Origin: Fallopia convolvulus | Taxonomy: Eukaryota > Streptophyta > Magnoliopsida > Caryophyllales > Polygonaceae | Direction of reading: 5' to 3' | Length of the DNA stretch: 64,000 nt | Assembly (NCBI GenBank): GCA_964016875.1 | Contig: OZ024730.1 | Location: forward strand, 45,524,943-45,588,942 | Part shown: positions 22,257-34,616 of the stretch, piece after piece | How the letters are laid out: each line of letters starts with the position of its first letter | How positions within the stretch are numbered: position 1 is the first letter of the stretch | The notes under the pieces: model-generated | What the model was told of the DNA's origin: nothing | What the model saw: only the letters and a program-made list of their open reading frames with translations | Database searches by the model: none | Made by a program: the position numbers and the translations under genes

Positions 22257-24317
22257 TGTAACACCCCGGTTTTAAATACCAGAATGTCACTTGGTTGTGG
22301 ACCTCACTTGGGTCCACTCAGGCTAATTTAACAACAATTTCACAATGCGGGACCTTGCAACAAAGGCACGAAGAGAAATACAAGAAAAATATCCAACTAT
22401 GTTTCTTTAAAAGTAAAAAAGTCATGCACATGTGCATTAACCCACTCCAACACAACTCTCATTTCTGATCTCTAGACTTTAACCAATATTTACAAACATC
22501 TAACTTAACAAGATAACATAGACTCCTAGGACTTACAATCCTACAATTCATTATCCAACTGCATCCTAAGACACACCAAGTCGATATGGCTCACCATCAT
22601 CTTGGAGAAGATTCCTTGGAGCATTATTCATTCCAGAGTGATTACCTAAAAGAAAAACAACACCCCGAAGGGTTAGCTAACAATTCCAATATGCACTGGA
22701 TAGTAAATGCAACATGCAGAAGCAAAATCAATTTATTCAATTACATAATAAGAGTCGTAATATAAAAGTTCACATATAGAACATTCACCATAACAAACAA
22801 ACGCAAAAAAATACTTATAATTATAAAACGCACATAATAATACTTACAACCATACAATGCATACTAATAATAGCACATCATTTCACTTAAGTATCACCTC
22901 AATCACTTTTCGTCTCAATAATTGTTCAATCGCAACTCATCAATTGTCAATCGACATAATTTATTAAACAAGCATGGCATCCTCCAGCCTTACGCGGGGT
23001 AGTGGACGGTGGCCTCCACCGTTTATCCGAACCACTCACACCCTCATCATTCACCTTCTTACCCCTGGTCAATCCTCATAGGGAGCACTCGCCAAAATAT
23101 TTTATTATAATTTTGAAGGGGCCATCCTTGACATACAACTAAGTTAGGGGTATCTCCGCCTTCCCGACTATCCCTAATCATAGCCGTATCGGTTAGGTGC
23201 CAATGTTTAGAAATCCGAATAAAATACAAAATATTATTCATCTACTATAATTTTCTAAAATAGCGAGTTATTTTCAAATAGCCATATATAATATATAGAA
23301 TGAATCCCGAAATACAGTTCTACACATCATATCTACACATCCAACACAAATCAAAATTGATAACTAAGTAAGTCTAGGCGACTGACCTCGAGACGAATTC
23401 CCAAAACCAAGAAACAACTAACTATCGCGCAACGCAGAACCCTGTCCAAGACAGATAACCTGTCTCTTCTCGTCGTCTTTGTTCACTTCCTAAGACTCAC
23501 GCTCCTATATACATATGTATAACTCAATGAATAATAATAGTTGTTTTACTCTTACAAACTCTAACCCTAAAAATGACGAAAAGCCAGCATGCATTATAAC
23601 TTCTTATGTATACTTCCAAATCTTTTAAAACTTCACAAGAATATACTAAATATATACAAGAACATTTTCTAGTTCAAACCTCTTTGTAAAACATGATAAA
23701 AGGACTCCATAATATCATTACAATGCGAAACCCTAAAATTACTCTGAAATCTTTTACCGAATATAAATCCAATATTGAAAACACCCTTTGAGAACTATAA
23801 ATCGATTGGTTTCCAAATCAAAATCAACTGTAGATCTAGATCTGAAAAATAAATTAGTGAAATCTCAACAAACCATTAACTAATTAAAACTTACCAAATT
23901 AAACTTGTACTTCAAGATTAAACCCGATAGAGGAGATCTTGTACCAAAATAAAACAATGTAACTTGAACTTCTTCTTTTCGTTTATTCTCACGAACTCTC
24001 TCTGGTACTTCTCTTTCTTTTTGTAACTTAACAATGAAGATCATCAAACTCACGCATATATATCAACAAAGTTGACTTATTTTATAAGAAAATTGCACTT
24101 TTCACCCTCAAATCTCCTTAACTATAAACTTTACCCTAAATTAATTACTAATTAATTTTAAGTTAAAAGCTTTTTAAAATATAATTAATTTAAATTTAAA
24201 TTCAAATATTAAATATTATTATTTAGCCGCAATTACTTACGAGCACAGTGATCCCAATCGAATATCTAGGAGCATAAAAATAGGATAAAAAAGATCAAAA
24301 TATTTTCGAATATTACA
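22257..24317 (-). repeat. Gypsy chromovirus 3' LTR
   Basis: This is the 2061-bp direct-repeat partner of 29643-31670, with small indels (for example a segment near 23925-23950 is missing from the other copy). On the minus strand it follows the PPT. Confidence 0.9.
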
Positions 24318-24333
24318 TTTTACCCCCCTTAAG
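24318..24333 (-). promoter_or_regulatory. Gypsy polypurine tract
   Basis: On the minus strand this reads CTTAAGGGGGGTAAAA immediately before the 3' LTR. It is the plus-strand primer site of the element. Confidence 0.8.
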
Positions 24334-24762
24334 AAAGTTTCGCCCCGAAACTTCCAGGGATGTACGAAAACAAACTCATAACACTACATAAAATCTTTCA
24401 CACAAGCCAAGCAACATGCTGAGCATACTCCTAATACACCACAAGAAGCAAGAAAATAAGTCAAACATCATTTAGTTCACACCATCAATATACTATAATC
24501 AATTATCAAACAAGTCATGCACCAAAGTCAAGTCTAATAAAGCACATAGTTAGTTACCATCCATAAGGTTCTCACACACTTCCAACTTCTACTATTTAAG
24601 GTCTTACTAAACTCGGCTATAACTCTGGATATCTTTATCATATTCTCATCCTAAAATCATGTAATCAACTTAGTAAATCATCAAGCACTTAAGGAAATTC
24701 ACCAAGTTTTCATAATCTATAAGCAAAGTCAAGTCCTGGGTAGTAACTAACCTGTCAAACCT

Positions 24763-25510
24763 CTAATTCACTCCCGCTATCAAACCACAGTAAAGGTCAG
24801 GGTAATTTTTCTCTATACTAGCTTTAGTTTCCCAAGTGGCTTCCTCGACTCCTCGTCGAGATCACTGAATCAACAATAAAGGAATCTCTTTGTTCCGCAA
24901 CTTCTTCATGCGACGATCTATAATTGCTATAGTTGCTCCACAAAGGTATGGTCAAACTCAATCTTCAACTCCTCATAATTGAGGTTATGACTAGGATCAG
25001 GCACATACGGCCTTAATTGTGACACATGAAATATAGAATGAACTCCATCCAACGCTGGTGGCAATGCCAGTTTGTATGCCACTTCACCTATTCTCTCAAG
25101 AATTTCAAACGGCCCGATGTACCGAGGACTCAACTTCCCTTTCACCCCAAACCTTTTAACTCCGCGAGTCGGCGACACTCTCAACCACACATGAGCTCCC
25201 ACCTCGAATTCCAAAGGTCGTCTTCTCTTGTCCGCGTAAGATTTTTGGCGACTCTGCGCAATCAACATGTGCTCTCGGATCAAATCCACCTTCTCCACGG
25301 TTTCTTGGATCATCTGAGGCCTTCCATATATAACATCTGATGGATCATCCCAACATAGAGGTGTCCTGCATCTCCGACCATATAAGCCTCATAAGGTGCC
25401 ATCTGAATTGAGGAATACCAACTGTTATTATAGGCAAAATCAACTAACTCCAAATAATCAGACCAATTTCCTCCCCAATCTAGCACACATGACCTCAGTT
25501 TATCTTCCAA
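24763..25510 (-). pseudogene. Gypsy integrase C-terminal region and chromodomain (with stop)
   Basis: ORFs 25510-25310 and 25313-24927 cover the integrase end: SYADKRRRPLEFEVGAHVWL, then GPFEILERIGEVAYKLALP and FHVSQLRPYVPDP. Continuing past 24927 the frame reads IIDRRMKKLRNKEIPLLLIQ, a stop, then SRRGVEEATWETKASIEKNY. This matches chromodomains of Tekay-type elements (family pattern: LRNKEIPLVKVLW, EEATWE). The stop falls inside the chromodomain. Such domains guide integration to heterochromatin in related elements. Confidence 0.85.
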
Positions 25511-25513
25511 TGT

Positions 25514-26452
25514 CTATATTGTCCTCTGAGACTGACCATCTGACTGTGGGTGGTAAGCAGTTGTGAAATGTAGTATTGTGCCTAAGGCTTTATGTACTTG
25601 CTTCCAAAAATTAGAGGTAAACTGCCCATCACGATCAGACACTATTTTCTTAGGTACTCTATGCAATCTCACTATTTCTTTTACGAATACCTTTACTAGT
25701 TTACTCACTGGCCAAGTCTCTTTAATGGGAAGAAAATGAGCAGTCTTTGTCAGTCTATCTACAACAACCCATATTGTATCATGTCCTCTACTAATCTGCA
25801 ATCCGGTAACAAAATCCATGGAAATGTCCTCCCACTTCCAATTTGGAATGGGAAGCGGTTGGAGTATTCCCCCTGGTCTTTGGTGCTCTATCTTCACCTG
25901 CTGACATACCTGACACTTTGCCACAAATCTAGCTACATCAGGCTTCATGCCATCCCATCAATAACATTGTCTCAACTACTTGTACATCTTACTAGCTCCT
26001 GGGTGGACTGAATATAGCGTAGAATGAGCTTCTTGAAGTATTTTCTATCTTAACTCGTGATCTTGGGGCACACATACTCTTCCAAGAATTCTCAGAATTC
26101 CATCTCCTCGAATTTCAAATCCTGGTGCTTCACCTCAATACACTTTTTGACAAATATCTTGAATCTTTGAGGGAGTCTCCTGCTTTTTACGAATCTCTTC
26201 TATCAGACTAGGTTGATATTCTAAGGTACGCAACTGACCTTGGTATCTTCGAATCCATACTTTAATCTCATTTCTCATCAAGTCCTTTTGCAAAGATGGT
26301 TGAGCAGTCAAGTGAGACAATATTCGTTCTTGAGATGATTTCCGGCTAAGTACATCAGCAACAACATTTGCTTTTCCCGGGTGGTAAAGGATCTCTAAGT
26401 CATAATCTTTAATCAGTTCCAGCTACCTACGTTGTCTCATATTGAGCTCTCG
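25514..26452 (-). pseudogene. Gypsy integrase core and linker
   Basis: 25948-25514 carries the zinc-binding remnant (CQVCQQVKIEHQRPGG) and the DDE core: D in ISMDFVTGL, D in IVSDRDGQF and E expected in DGQSQRTIE. A stop replaces codons right at that last site, so the catalytic triad is interrupted. The linker 26452-25949 is broken by stops, though 26320-26135 is recognisable as the RNase H-integrase spacer. Confidence 0.9.
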
Positions 26453-27549
26453 CTAAGTGAAGATGTACTTGAGACTCTTATGATCTGTCAGAATTTGACA
26501 AGTTGCTCCATATAGATAGTGACGCCAAATCTTCAATGCATGAACCACAACTGCCAACTCTAGATCATGTGTTGGGTAATTCTGTTTGTTTGGCTTTAAC
26601 TTCCTTGAAGCATAAGCAATCATTTTACCATTCTGCATCAGAACACAACCTAGTCCCAATTTTGAAGCATCACTATATATTACATAACCTTCATTTCCTT
26701 GAGGAAGAGCTAAGATCGGAGCTGAAGTCAACCTATTCTTCAACTCATCAAAAATTTTCTGACATGCATCTGACCACTCAAATTTTGTTGTTTTTCGGAG
26801 TAGATTGGTTAATGGTTGGGCTAGATGAGAAAATCCTTCTACAAATCGTCTATAATAGCCAGCCAAACCCAAGAAGCTACGTACCTCCTTCACATTTCTT
26901 GGAGGTTCCCAAGCTGCCACAACCTCAATCTTCATTGGATCTACCATTACTACTTTAGTAGACACCACATGTCCTAAAAAGGTTACCTCTGGCATCCAAA
27001 ATTCACACTTTGATAATTGTGTGAACAGTTGTTGTTGTCTCAAAACTCCCAAGACTGTTCTTAAATGATCAGCATGCTCCTCATGACTTCGTGAATATAC
27101 CAAGATATCGTCTATGAAAACTACGACAAACCAATCTAAATAATCAATAAAAATTCAGTTAATCAATTCCATGAACACAGCTAGGGCATTTATTAATCCG
27201 AAGGGCATCACCACAAACTCGTAATGCCCATATCTTGTATGAAATGTTGTCTTTGGAATGTCTTCCTCACAGATTCTCAACTGATGATACCAGATCGCAG
27301 ATCGATCTTAGAGAATACCATAGCTCCTTGTAATTGATCTAGTAAATCATTAGTTCGTGGCAATGGGTACTTATTTTTAATAGTAACCCGATTCAGCTCT
27401 CGGTAGTCGATACACAATCTCAACGACCCATCTTTCTTCTTGACAAACAGAATTGAAGCTCCCCAAGGTGACGCATTGGGGCGCACAAATCCCTTTTCTA
27501 ACAACTCCTCCAATTGAGTCTTCAACTCTTGCATCTCCATTGGTGTCAT
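26453..27549 (-). pseudogene. Gypsy reverse transcriptase and RNase H (frame breaks)
   Basis: 27549-27277 carries the RT start (LEKGFVRPNASPWGASILFV, then LRLCIDYRELNRVTIKNKYP). A break around 27120-27276 includes the palm with F-I-D-D. 27103-26453 continues with LVYSRSHEEHADHLRT, then KCEFWMPEVTFLGHVVS and the RNase H part (YVIYSDASKLGLGCVLMQNG, LTDHKSLKYIFT). Order and motifs are Ty3/Gypsy. Confidence 0.93.
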
Positions 27550-27561
27550 GCGATAAGGAGC

Positions 27562-28392
27562 TCACGATATTGGTCTTGTACCGGGCTCCAAGTCAATGTT
27601 GAAGTCTACCTCTCGCTGAGGTGGTAGTTCTGGCAACTCCTCAGGAAAGACATCCTCAAACTCTCGTACTACTGGAATATCTCTAACTCTCGGAATTTCT
27701 TTATCCCCTTGTAAGACATAACACCAATAGCCTACACATCCATTCCTTATCAACTTAGCCACCTTCATTGAACTAATTATTACTCGATCCTTCTCATTCC
27801 TTAATTCTTTCCATACATGTTTAGAACCATCATCTGCAGTTGTTGTTACGGTTCCACTATGAATATCCAATACGGCCCTGTATCGCTTCATCCAATCCAT
27901 TCCCAGAATTACATCATCAACGGGTGCTAATTGGACTACTATGGAATCCGCTAACCATTCCTTATTTCCGATCCGTATTAGACACTGCATGATTTCTCTA
28001 TCCCCACTAATCTTACTACTGTCTGGCAGTCTAACAAGAAAAGAGGCACTACTACTACATGTCAATTGCAATCTATGTGCACATGCAAATGACATAAATG
28101 AATGTGTAGCACCAGTATCGAACAAAGTGTGTACAGGTTTAGACTGAATCCAAATCGTACCTGTCGTAGTAGGAGCATTCAAAGCATCATTTCTCTTCAT
28201 CTCAAAGACTCGAGGCTGAGTGCCACCCGAAATAGTAACTACATTACCGCGACCTCTACCACGACTTTGTGCTGGTGGTGGATACTGTTGCGGTGGGACA
28301 GGACGATGAGCCACAAATTTACCAGTCCCTGGAGATGATCCTTGGGATGAAGCTACTCCCTTGTTAAAGTAGAATTGTGAACGATGTCCCAC
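27562..28392 (-). pseudogene. Gypsy gag zinc-knuckle end and aspartic protease
   Basis: The minus ORF starts with the second half of a knuckle (GHRSQFYF), followed by a Pro/Gly/Arg-rich linker. Then comes the retropepsin motif HTLFDTGATHSFMS with catalytic DTG, then LGMDWMKRYRAVLDI and VREFEDVFPEELPELPPQRE leading into RT. The ORF closes just before RT. Confidence 0.92.
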
Positions 28393-28415
28393 TCTTCCAC
28401 AAGAAAAACAAGTAA

Positions 28416-29586
28416 CTAGTGGTTTCGTGCAACTACTCTTAACATGCTCAGTACTTGCACAATTGTAGCACTTCCTTGGGCTCCCAAAAGTACGACCTTG
28501 TTGTGATTGACCATGACGGCTTTGAAACTGATTAACTGGACCCTTTTGTTGAAAATGACTAGGTCGTCCATCTTTCTTAAAGCTTGATGACGATGTTTTC
28601 TATCTCTTACTGTCTCTGGGATTAACATCAGATGGCCCAGGCCTTGGACTAGCTAGAGCATATGCCAACGCTGAGTTTTGAACTTCAGTTAAGGTTTTTA
28701 AGTTGTAATACAGAGACATAGGCACGTAGCTGCGGTTGTAACCGCTTTAGAAAGCAGAGGTCCAAAGTTTTTCTGTAGGTGCAGCGTCAGGTACATCTGC
28801 TAACCCCTTTTGAAATTTATCAATTGTTTTAGTCACCGGAATGTTCTCTGGTCCAGCATCTCGGAATGCAGCTTCCCTTGCACTCCTCAAGGGCTCGGGA
28901 CAATAATGTTCTCGAACCTTTTCTCCAAATTCTCCAAAGGTCACGACTTTTTCATGATCATGTTTCAGATTCCACCAGTCAAATGCACCTTCTTGTAATA
29001 AACCTTGCACTAAGGACATCCTCCTCTCCTCTGGAGCTTGGATTGAATCTAATGCAGAAGCGACCCTTCTCAACCATTGTTCCACATCAGTACCTAAAGC
29101 TCCGGTGAAGTTTGGTACTCCCGTCTTCTTAAACTCTCCAAGCCACTTATCTGATTTTGGCTCCCGTACACCACCTCCCAACTCCACTACCCTTCTAGAG
29201 CATTCAGGTCTCGTGATGTCTGGTAGTATTGCAACTTGGCTTACTTGGGGACGCATATTCATATTTGGTGCCTGTATCTCTGGTTCAGGAGGCACATCAG
29301 CTGGCCTAGGTACTTTTGGGTCAACCCTTGGCCTAACTCCAACAATAGAGACAACATCTTCTTCTACAAATGGTGATTCTTATCTCCGAGGGTCATTAGC
29401 AACAGAAGCTTCAGATTGTCCTTGTCGAACACCCAATTCCGGTCCTTCGCTTTCCGCAACTTCTTCAGCATGGAGATTAGCTGGAGCTGTATTTGCGCTT
29501 TCTCTACCCCTTCCACGGCCACGTCCTCGGCCTCGGGGTCTCCCTCTTCCTCTAACAACATTAGTAGTCTTCTTCGGCGGTGCCAT
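28416..29586 (-). pseudogene. Gypsy gag (frameshifted)
   Basis: It starts at the ATG at 29586 with a basic Arg/Gly-rich tract (PRGRGRGRGRGRESA). After a frame change it continues at 29295-28747 with the retrotransposon gag domain (FTGALGTDVEQWLRRVASAL, then WWNLKHDHEKVVTFGEFGEK). Downstream, 28628-28416 covers the region with CYNCASTEHVKSSC and CFSCGRVGH zinc knuckles. Several stops break it. Confidence 0.88.
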
Positions 29587-29626
29587 AAACAGAGTACAAC
29601 TCTCCTTGTACCCATGTTGTCAACCT

Positions 29627-29639
29627 GGCTCTGATACCA
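29627..29639 (-). promoter_or_regulatory. Gypsy primer-binding site (initiator tRNA-Met)
   Basis: On the minus strand, just inside the 5' LTR, the sequence reads TGGTATCAGAGCC, the complement to the plant initiator tRNA-Met 3' end used by many LTR retrotransposons. Confidence 0.85.
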
Positions 29640-29642
29640 ATT

Positions 29643-31670
29643 TGTAACACCCCGGTTTTAAATACCAGAATGTCACTTGGTTGTGGACCTCACTTGGGTC
29701 CACTCAGGCTAACTTAACAACAATTTAACAATGCGGGACCTTGCAACAAAGGCACGACGAGAAATACAAGAAAAGCATCCAACTATGTTTCTTTAAAAGT
29801 AAAAAAGTCATGCACATGTGCATTAACCCACTCCAACACAACTCTCATTTCTGATCTCTAGACTTTAACCAATATTTACAAACATCTAACTTAACAAGAT
29901 AACATAGACTCCTAGGACCTACAGTCCTACAATTCATTATCCAACTGCATCTTAAGACACACCACGTCGATATGGCTCAACATCATCTTGGAGAAGATTC
30001 CTTGGAGCATTATTCATTCCAGAGTGATTACCTAAAAGAAAAACAACACCCCGAAGGGTTAGCTAATAATTCCAATATGCACTGGATAGTAAATGCAACA
30101 TGCAGAAGCAAAATTAATTTATTCAATTACATAATAAGAGTCGTAATATAATAGTTCACATATAAAACATTCACTATAACAAACAAACGCACAACAATAC
30201 TTATAATTATAAAACGCACATAATAATACTTACAACATACTAATAATAGCACATCATTTCACTTAAGTATCACCTCAATCACTTTTCGTCTCAATAATTG
30301 TTCAATTGTAACTCATCAATTGTCAATCGACATAATTTATTAAACAAGCACGGCATCCTCCAGCCTTACGCGGGGTAGTAGACGACGGCCTCCACCGTTT
30401 ATCCGAACCACTCACACCCTCATCATTCACCTTCTTACCCCTGGTCAAGCCTCCTCGGGAGCACTCGCCAAAACATTTTATTATAATTTTGATGGGGCCC
30501 TCCTTGACATACAACTAAGTTAGGGGTGTCTCCGCCTTCCAGACTATCCCTAATCATAGCTGTATCGGTTAGGTGCCAATGTTACAAATCCGAATAAAAG
30601 ACAAATTATTATTCATCTATTATAATTTTCTAAAATAGCGAATTATTTTCAAATAGACATATATAATATATAGGAATGAATCTGAAATACAGTTCTACAC
30701 ATCATATCTACACATCCAACACACATCAAAATTGATAACTAAGTAAGTCTAGGCGACTTACCTCGAAGACGAATTCCCAAAACCAAGAAACAACTAACTA
30801 TCGCGCAACGCGGAACCCTATCCAAGACAGATAACCTGTCTCTTCTCGTCGTCTCTGTTCACTTCTTAAGACTCACGCTCCTATATAAATATGTATAACT
30901 CATAGAATAATAATAGTTGTTTAACTCTTACAAACTCTAACCCTAAAAATGACGAAAAGCCAACATGCATTATAACTTCTTATGTATACTTCCAAATCTT
31001 TTTAAACTTCACAAAAATATACAAAATATATAAAAGAACATTTTTCTAGTTCAAACCTCTTTGTAAAACTTGATCAAAGGACTCCATATTATCATTACAA
31101 AGCGAAACCCTAAAATTACTCTGAAATCTTTTACCGAATAAAAATCCAATATCGAAAACACCCCTTGAGAACTATAAATCGATTGATTTCCAAATCAAAA
31201 TCAACTGTAGATCTAGATCTGAAAAATAAATTAGTGAAATCTAAACAAACCATTAACTAATTAAAACTTACCAAATTAAGCTTGTACTTCGAGATTAACA
31301 CTAAAACAAAGTAACTTGAACTTCTTCTTTTCGTTTATTCTCATAAACTCTCTCTGGTACTTCTCTTTCTTTTTGTAACTTAACAATGAAGATCTTCAAA
31401 CTCACGCATATATATCAACAAAGTCGGCTTATTTTATAAAAAAACATTGCACTTTCACCCTCAAATCTCCTTACCTACAAATTTTACCCTAAAAAAATTA
31501 CAAATAAATTTTTAGTTAAAAACTTTTTAAAATATAATTAATTTAAATTTAAAGTCAAATATTAAATATTATTATTTAGCCGCAATTACTTACGAGCACA
31601 ATGATCCCTATCGAATATCTAGGAGCATAAAAATAGGATAAAAAAGATCAAAATATTTTCGAATATTACA
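29643..31670 (-). repeat. Gypsy chromovirus 5' LTR
   Basis: This is the 2028-bp direct-repeat partner of 22257-24317. The end toward the PBS reads GGTGTTACA on the minus strand. Confidence 0.9.
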
Positions 31671-31776
31671 TAAGCAATCTTAGGCATTCTTTCACCCCTC
31701 TCGGTGAGTCGTTAGGGTGCCAGTAGATGGTTGCGAGGATTAAGCCGATGACTAGGATTGTGCCGAACCTCATTCT
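31671..31776 (-). pseudogene. Captured ABCG-type transporter exon fragment
   Basis: On the minus strand, after a T-rich tract ending in TAG (splice-acceptor-like, about 31777), the frame reads MRFGTILVIGLILATIYWHP then NDSPRGVKECLRLL. It resembles the first transmembrane helix and following loop of plant ABCG half-transporters (family pattern: GFILATxFWxLDNSPKGxQERLGFF). The chromovirus insertion cuts it at its 3' side. It lies on the same strand as the PGK and KH fragments of this CACTA element. The assignment is by eye and moderate. Confidence 0.5.
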
Positions 31777-32667
31777 ACAAAAAGGAACAAAAAAGGCATC
31801 AACATCTCCAATTTCGAAGGAAAAGAGGAAACAAAGAAAAGAAAGAAACCCTAGAAAGCAACAGAAAGCCACCAAATCTCCATAATCACAAAGATGGAGG
31901 AGCGAAATTCAAAAATTCAGAAAGCCACGAAGGCATCAACATCTCCACTTAACTTGGTACTCGTATTCAGTTGCAAGGATGGTGGAGGGGCGAAATTCGG
32001 TTGGTTTTGCCACATTGCCCTGACTCCCGATTTAAAGGGAGACAACACAAGAGATCCGATGGACGACATAAATCTTGGGGCATGTCAAAGCATCAACAAC
32101 AACAATGCGTGGTGAGAGGAGGCGCCATTGGAGAAGAGTTCAGGGGATATGAGGTCGCCATTGGAAAGGAGGCGTGGGGAGAGGAGTTCAGGGGATAAGA
32201 GGTCGCCACTGGAGAGGAGGCGTGGTTGCATAAAACTAGGGCTAAGAGATCGGGAAGGAAGAAAATAAGGGAGTATTTTTAGAAGTCTAGGCCCAAAATT
32301 TTTAGCACCAAAATTTTCAGCCCGCCCAAAATTTATTTAAACCAAATATTCCCTCCTTAGCCCTCCTCAAATTTATTTTAACTAAATATTCCCTTAGCCC
32401 GCCCAAAATTGTTTTAACCAGATAATTCCTTCTTTTTTCCTCCTAAACCAAATATTAGAGATGATTAAATTAGCAATTATTTTTTTAAAACTTTTTTTTT
32501 AACATAATGCACTTTTCAATATAGAAATAATCTAAATAATTAAAACACTTTTCTATTTGGAAAGAACAATAATTAAAAGTGCGAAATTGAAATTTTATAT
32601 ATAAACCAATGTTAATCGAACATGATAATAAAATAAATCTTCAATACATAAAACATTATACACCTTT
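31777..32667. other. CACTA internal region without clear genes
   Basis: On the minus strand the first ~100 bp looks like an intron or leader of the captured exon. 32110-32225 has near-duplicate 'gaggaggcgtgg/gaggtcgccatt' blocks. The rest is AT-rich. The small ORFs are not recognised. Confidence 0.4.
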
Positions 32668-32806
32668 TTTTAGGGGTGCTGCCCCCAACCCCGTCGGCGA
32701 GACCACCGTCGGGGGCGTTACCCCCCAAACCCCCTACTAGGGGACGGAGCCCCCTAGGACCCCTAGTGTTGTAGGGGGCATCGCCCCCGAACCCCTAGCG
32801 GGTACT
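32668..32806. repeat. GC-rich self-complementary repeat
   Basis: This block is dense in 'gggggc'/'gccccc' words ('gctgcccccaaccccgtcgg', 'cggagccccctaggac'). It resembles 53655-53790. Both contain many short inverted words able to pair. Such blocks occur in plant repeats; its origin here is unclear. Confidence 0.5.
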
Positions 32807-32974
32807 TATCAACATCAAGCATATGAAGATCATCATAGAGGTTTAGGTTTCGTTAATGTTAAACTTTAACCATAAAATGTGAACTAATTAGGTTTTATTA
32901 ATCTTAAACCAGACTCTAACCATTAAAATTCAATTATTTTACCTTAAAGTCTAACCACTTATCTCTAAGAATGA

Positions 32975-34340
32975 ACGATTAAAAAAGAATATAATGTTTT
33001 CTTAAAAGAATGAACGACTCTAAACGAATATAACATCTTCTTATAAGAATGAATGATTTTAAATGAATATAATGATTTCTTATTAGTATAAACGATTCTA
33101 AAGGAATATAACGCTTTCTTATAAGAATGAATAATTCTAAAGGAATATAATGATTTCCTATAAGAATGAACGATTTTAACTGAATAACAAGTTCTTATAA
33201 GAATGAACTATTTTAACTGAATATAATGTGTTCTTAATAGAATGACGATTCTAAATGAATAGAATGAGTTCTTATAAGAATGAATGATTCTAAATGAATA
33301 AAATGATTTCTTATTAGAATGAACAATTCTAAAGGAATATAACGTTTTCTTATAATTAAGAATGAACGACTATAAAGGAATATAACATTTTCTTATAAGA
33401 ATGAATCATTGTAAAGAAATATAATGATTTCTTATTACAATGAACGATTCTAACTAAATATAACGAGTTCTTATAAGCATAGACAACTCAAAAGGAATAT
33501 AATGTTTTCTTATAAGAATGAACGACTGTAAAGGAATATAACGTTTTCTTTAAGAATGAATGATTCTAAATGAATATAATGATTTCTTATTAGTATGAAC
33601 GATTCTAACAAAATATAATGTTTTCTTATAAGAATGAATGATTCTAAAGGAATATAATGATTTTTTATAAGAACGAACAATTTTAACTGAATATAACGAG
33701 TTCTTATAAGAATGAACGACTCTAAAGGAATATAATCATTTATCATAAGAATGAACAACTCTAAAAGATTATAATTTTTCTTATAAGAATGAATGATTCT
33801 AATGGAATATAATGAGTTCTTATAAAAATGAATGATTATAAAGCAATATAACGTTTTTTATAAGAATGAATGATTCTAAGGGAATATAATGAGTTCTTAT
33901 AATAATGAACGACTTTAAATGAATATAACGAGTTTTTATAAAAATGAATGATTCTAAAGGAATATAACATTTTATTATAAGAATGAATGATTCTAAATGA
34001 ATATAATGAGTTCTTATAATAATGAGCGACTCTAAATGAATATAACGAGTTCTTATAAAAATGAATGATTCTAAAGGAATATAACATTTTCTTATAAGAA
34101 TGAACGACTCTAAAGGAATATAATGATTTATCATAAGAATGAACGACTCTAAGAGAATATAACGTTTTCTTATAAGAATGAATGATTTTAAAGGAATATA
34201 TTGAGTTCTTATAAAAATGAATGATTCTAGAGGAATATAACATTTTATTATAACAATGAACGATTCTAAATGAATTTAATGAGTTCTTATAAGAATGAAT
34301 GATTATAAAGGAATATAATGGTTTCTTATAAGAATGAACG
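32975..34340. repeat. 39-bp minisatellite inside CACTA
   Basis: Roughly 34 degenerate copies of a 39-bp unit sharing 'cttataagaatgaacgattc' and 'taaaggaatataa' run head to tail, with one more pair near 34548-34615. Because 39 is divisible by 3, long repetitive frames stay open on the minus strand (34243-33836, 34134-33820); these are not genes. Confidence 0.85.
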
Positions 34341-34616
34341 GTTTTATCCTAATTATAAAGGAATATAATGGTTTCTCACGTGGTTTGATAACTAGTCTAT
34401 TTTTATAAATATACTGAAACTAAGTTACGAATTTTATAAAATGTTCACATTATTTACTTTAAACGTTTCCTTATAAAATATTAACTTAAATTATATATAT
34501 CCCTTAGATGAACGATTATTTCATCTAATTGAGGAGATTATTTATTTTAAACGATTCTAAACGAATATAATGAGTTTTTATAAGAATGAACGATTTTAAA
34601 TAAATATAATGAGTAA

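Larger units (their letters stand above)
22257..31670 (-). mobile_element. Chromovirus-type Gypsy retrotransposon (complete, decayed)
   Basis: Two direct LTRs (22257-24317 and 29643-31670) flank gag, protease, RT, RNase H, integrase and a chromodomain-like end on the minus strand. The LTRs begin TGTAATATTCG and end GGTGTTACA on that strand. Flanks GAAGC and TAAGC suggest a 5-bp TSD with one mismatch. The PBS matches initiator tRNA-Met, and a PPT is present. Stops and frameshifts prevent expression. It is nested in the CACTA element. The EATWE-type chromodomain end places it in the chromovirus clade, probably near Tekay/Del. Confidence 0.92.

Noticed and set aside
33820..34243. Two long overlapping minus-strand ORFs (104 and 135 codons)
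   Set aside because: Produced by the 39-bp repeat unit staying in frame; no protein family resemblance.
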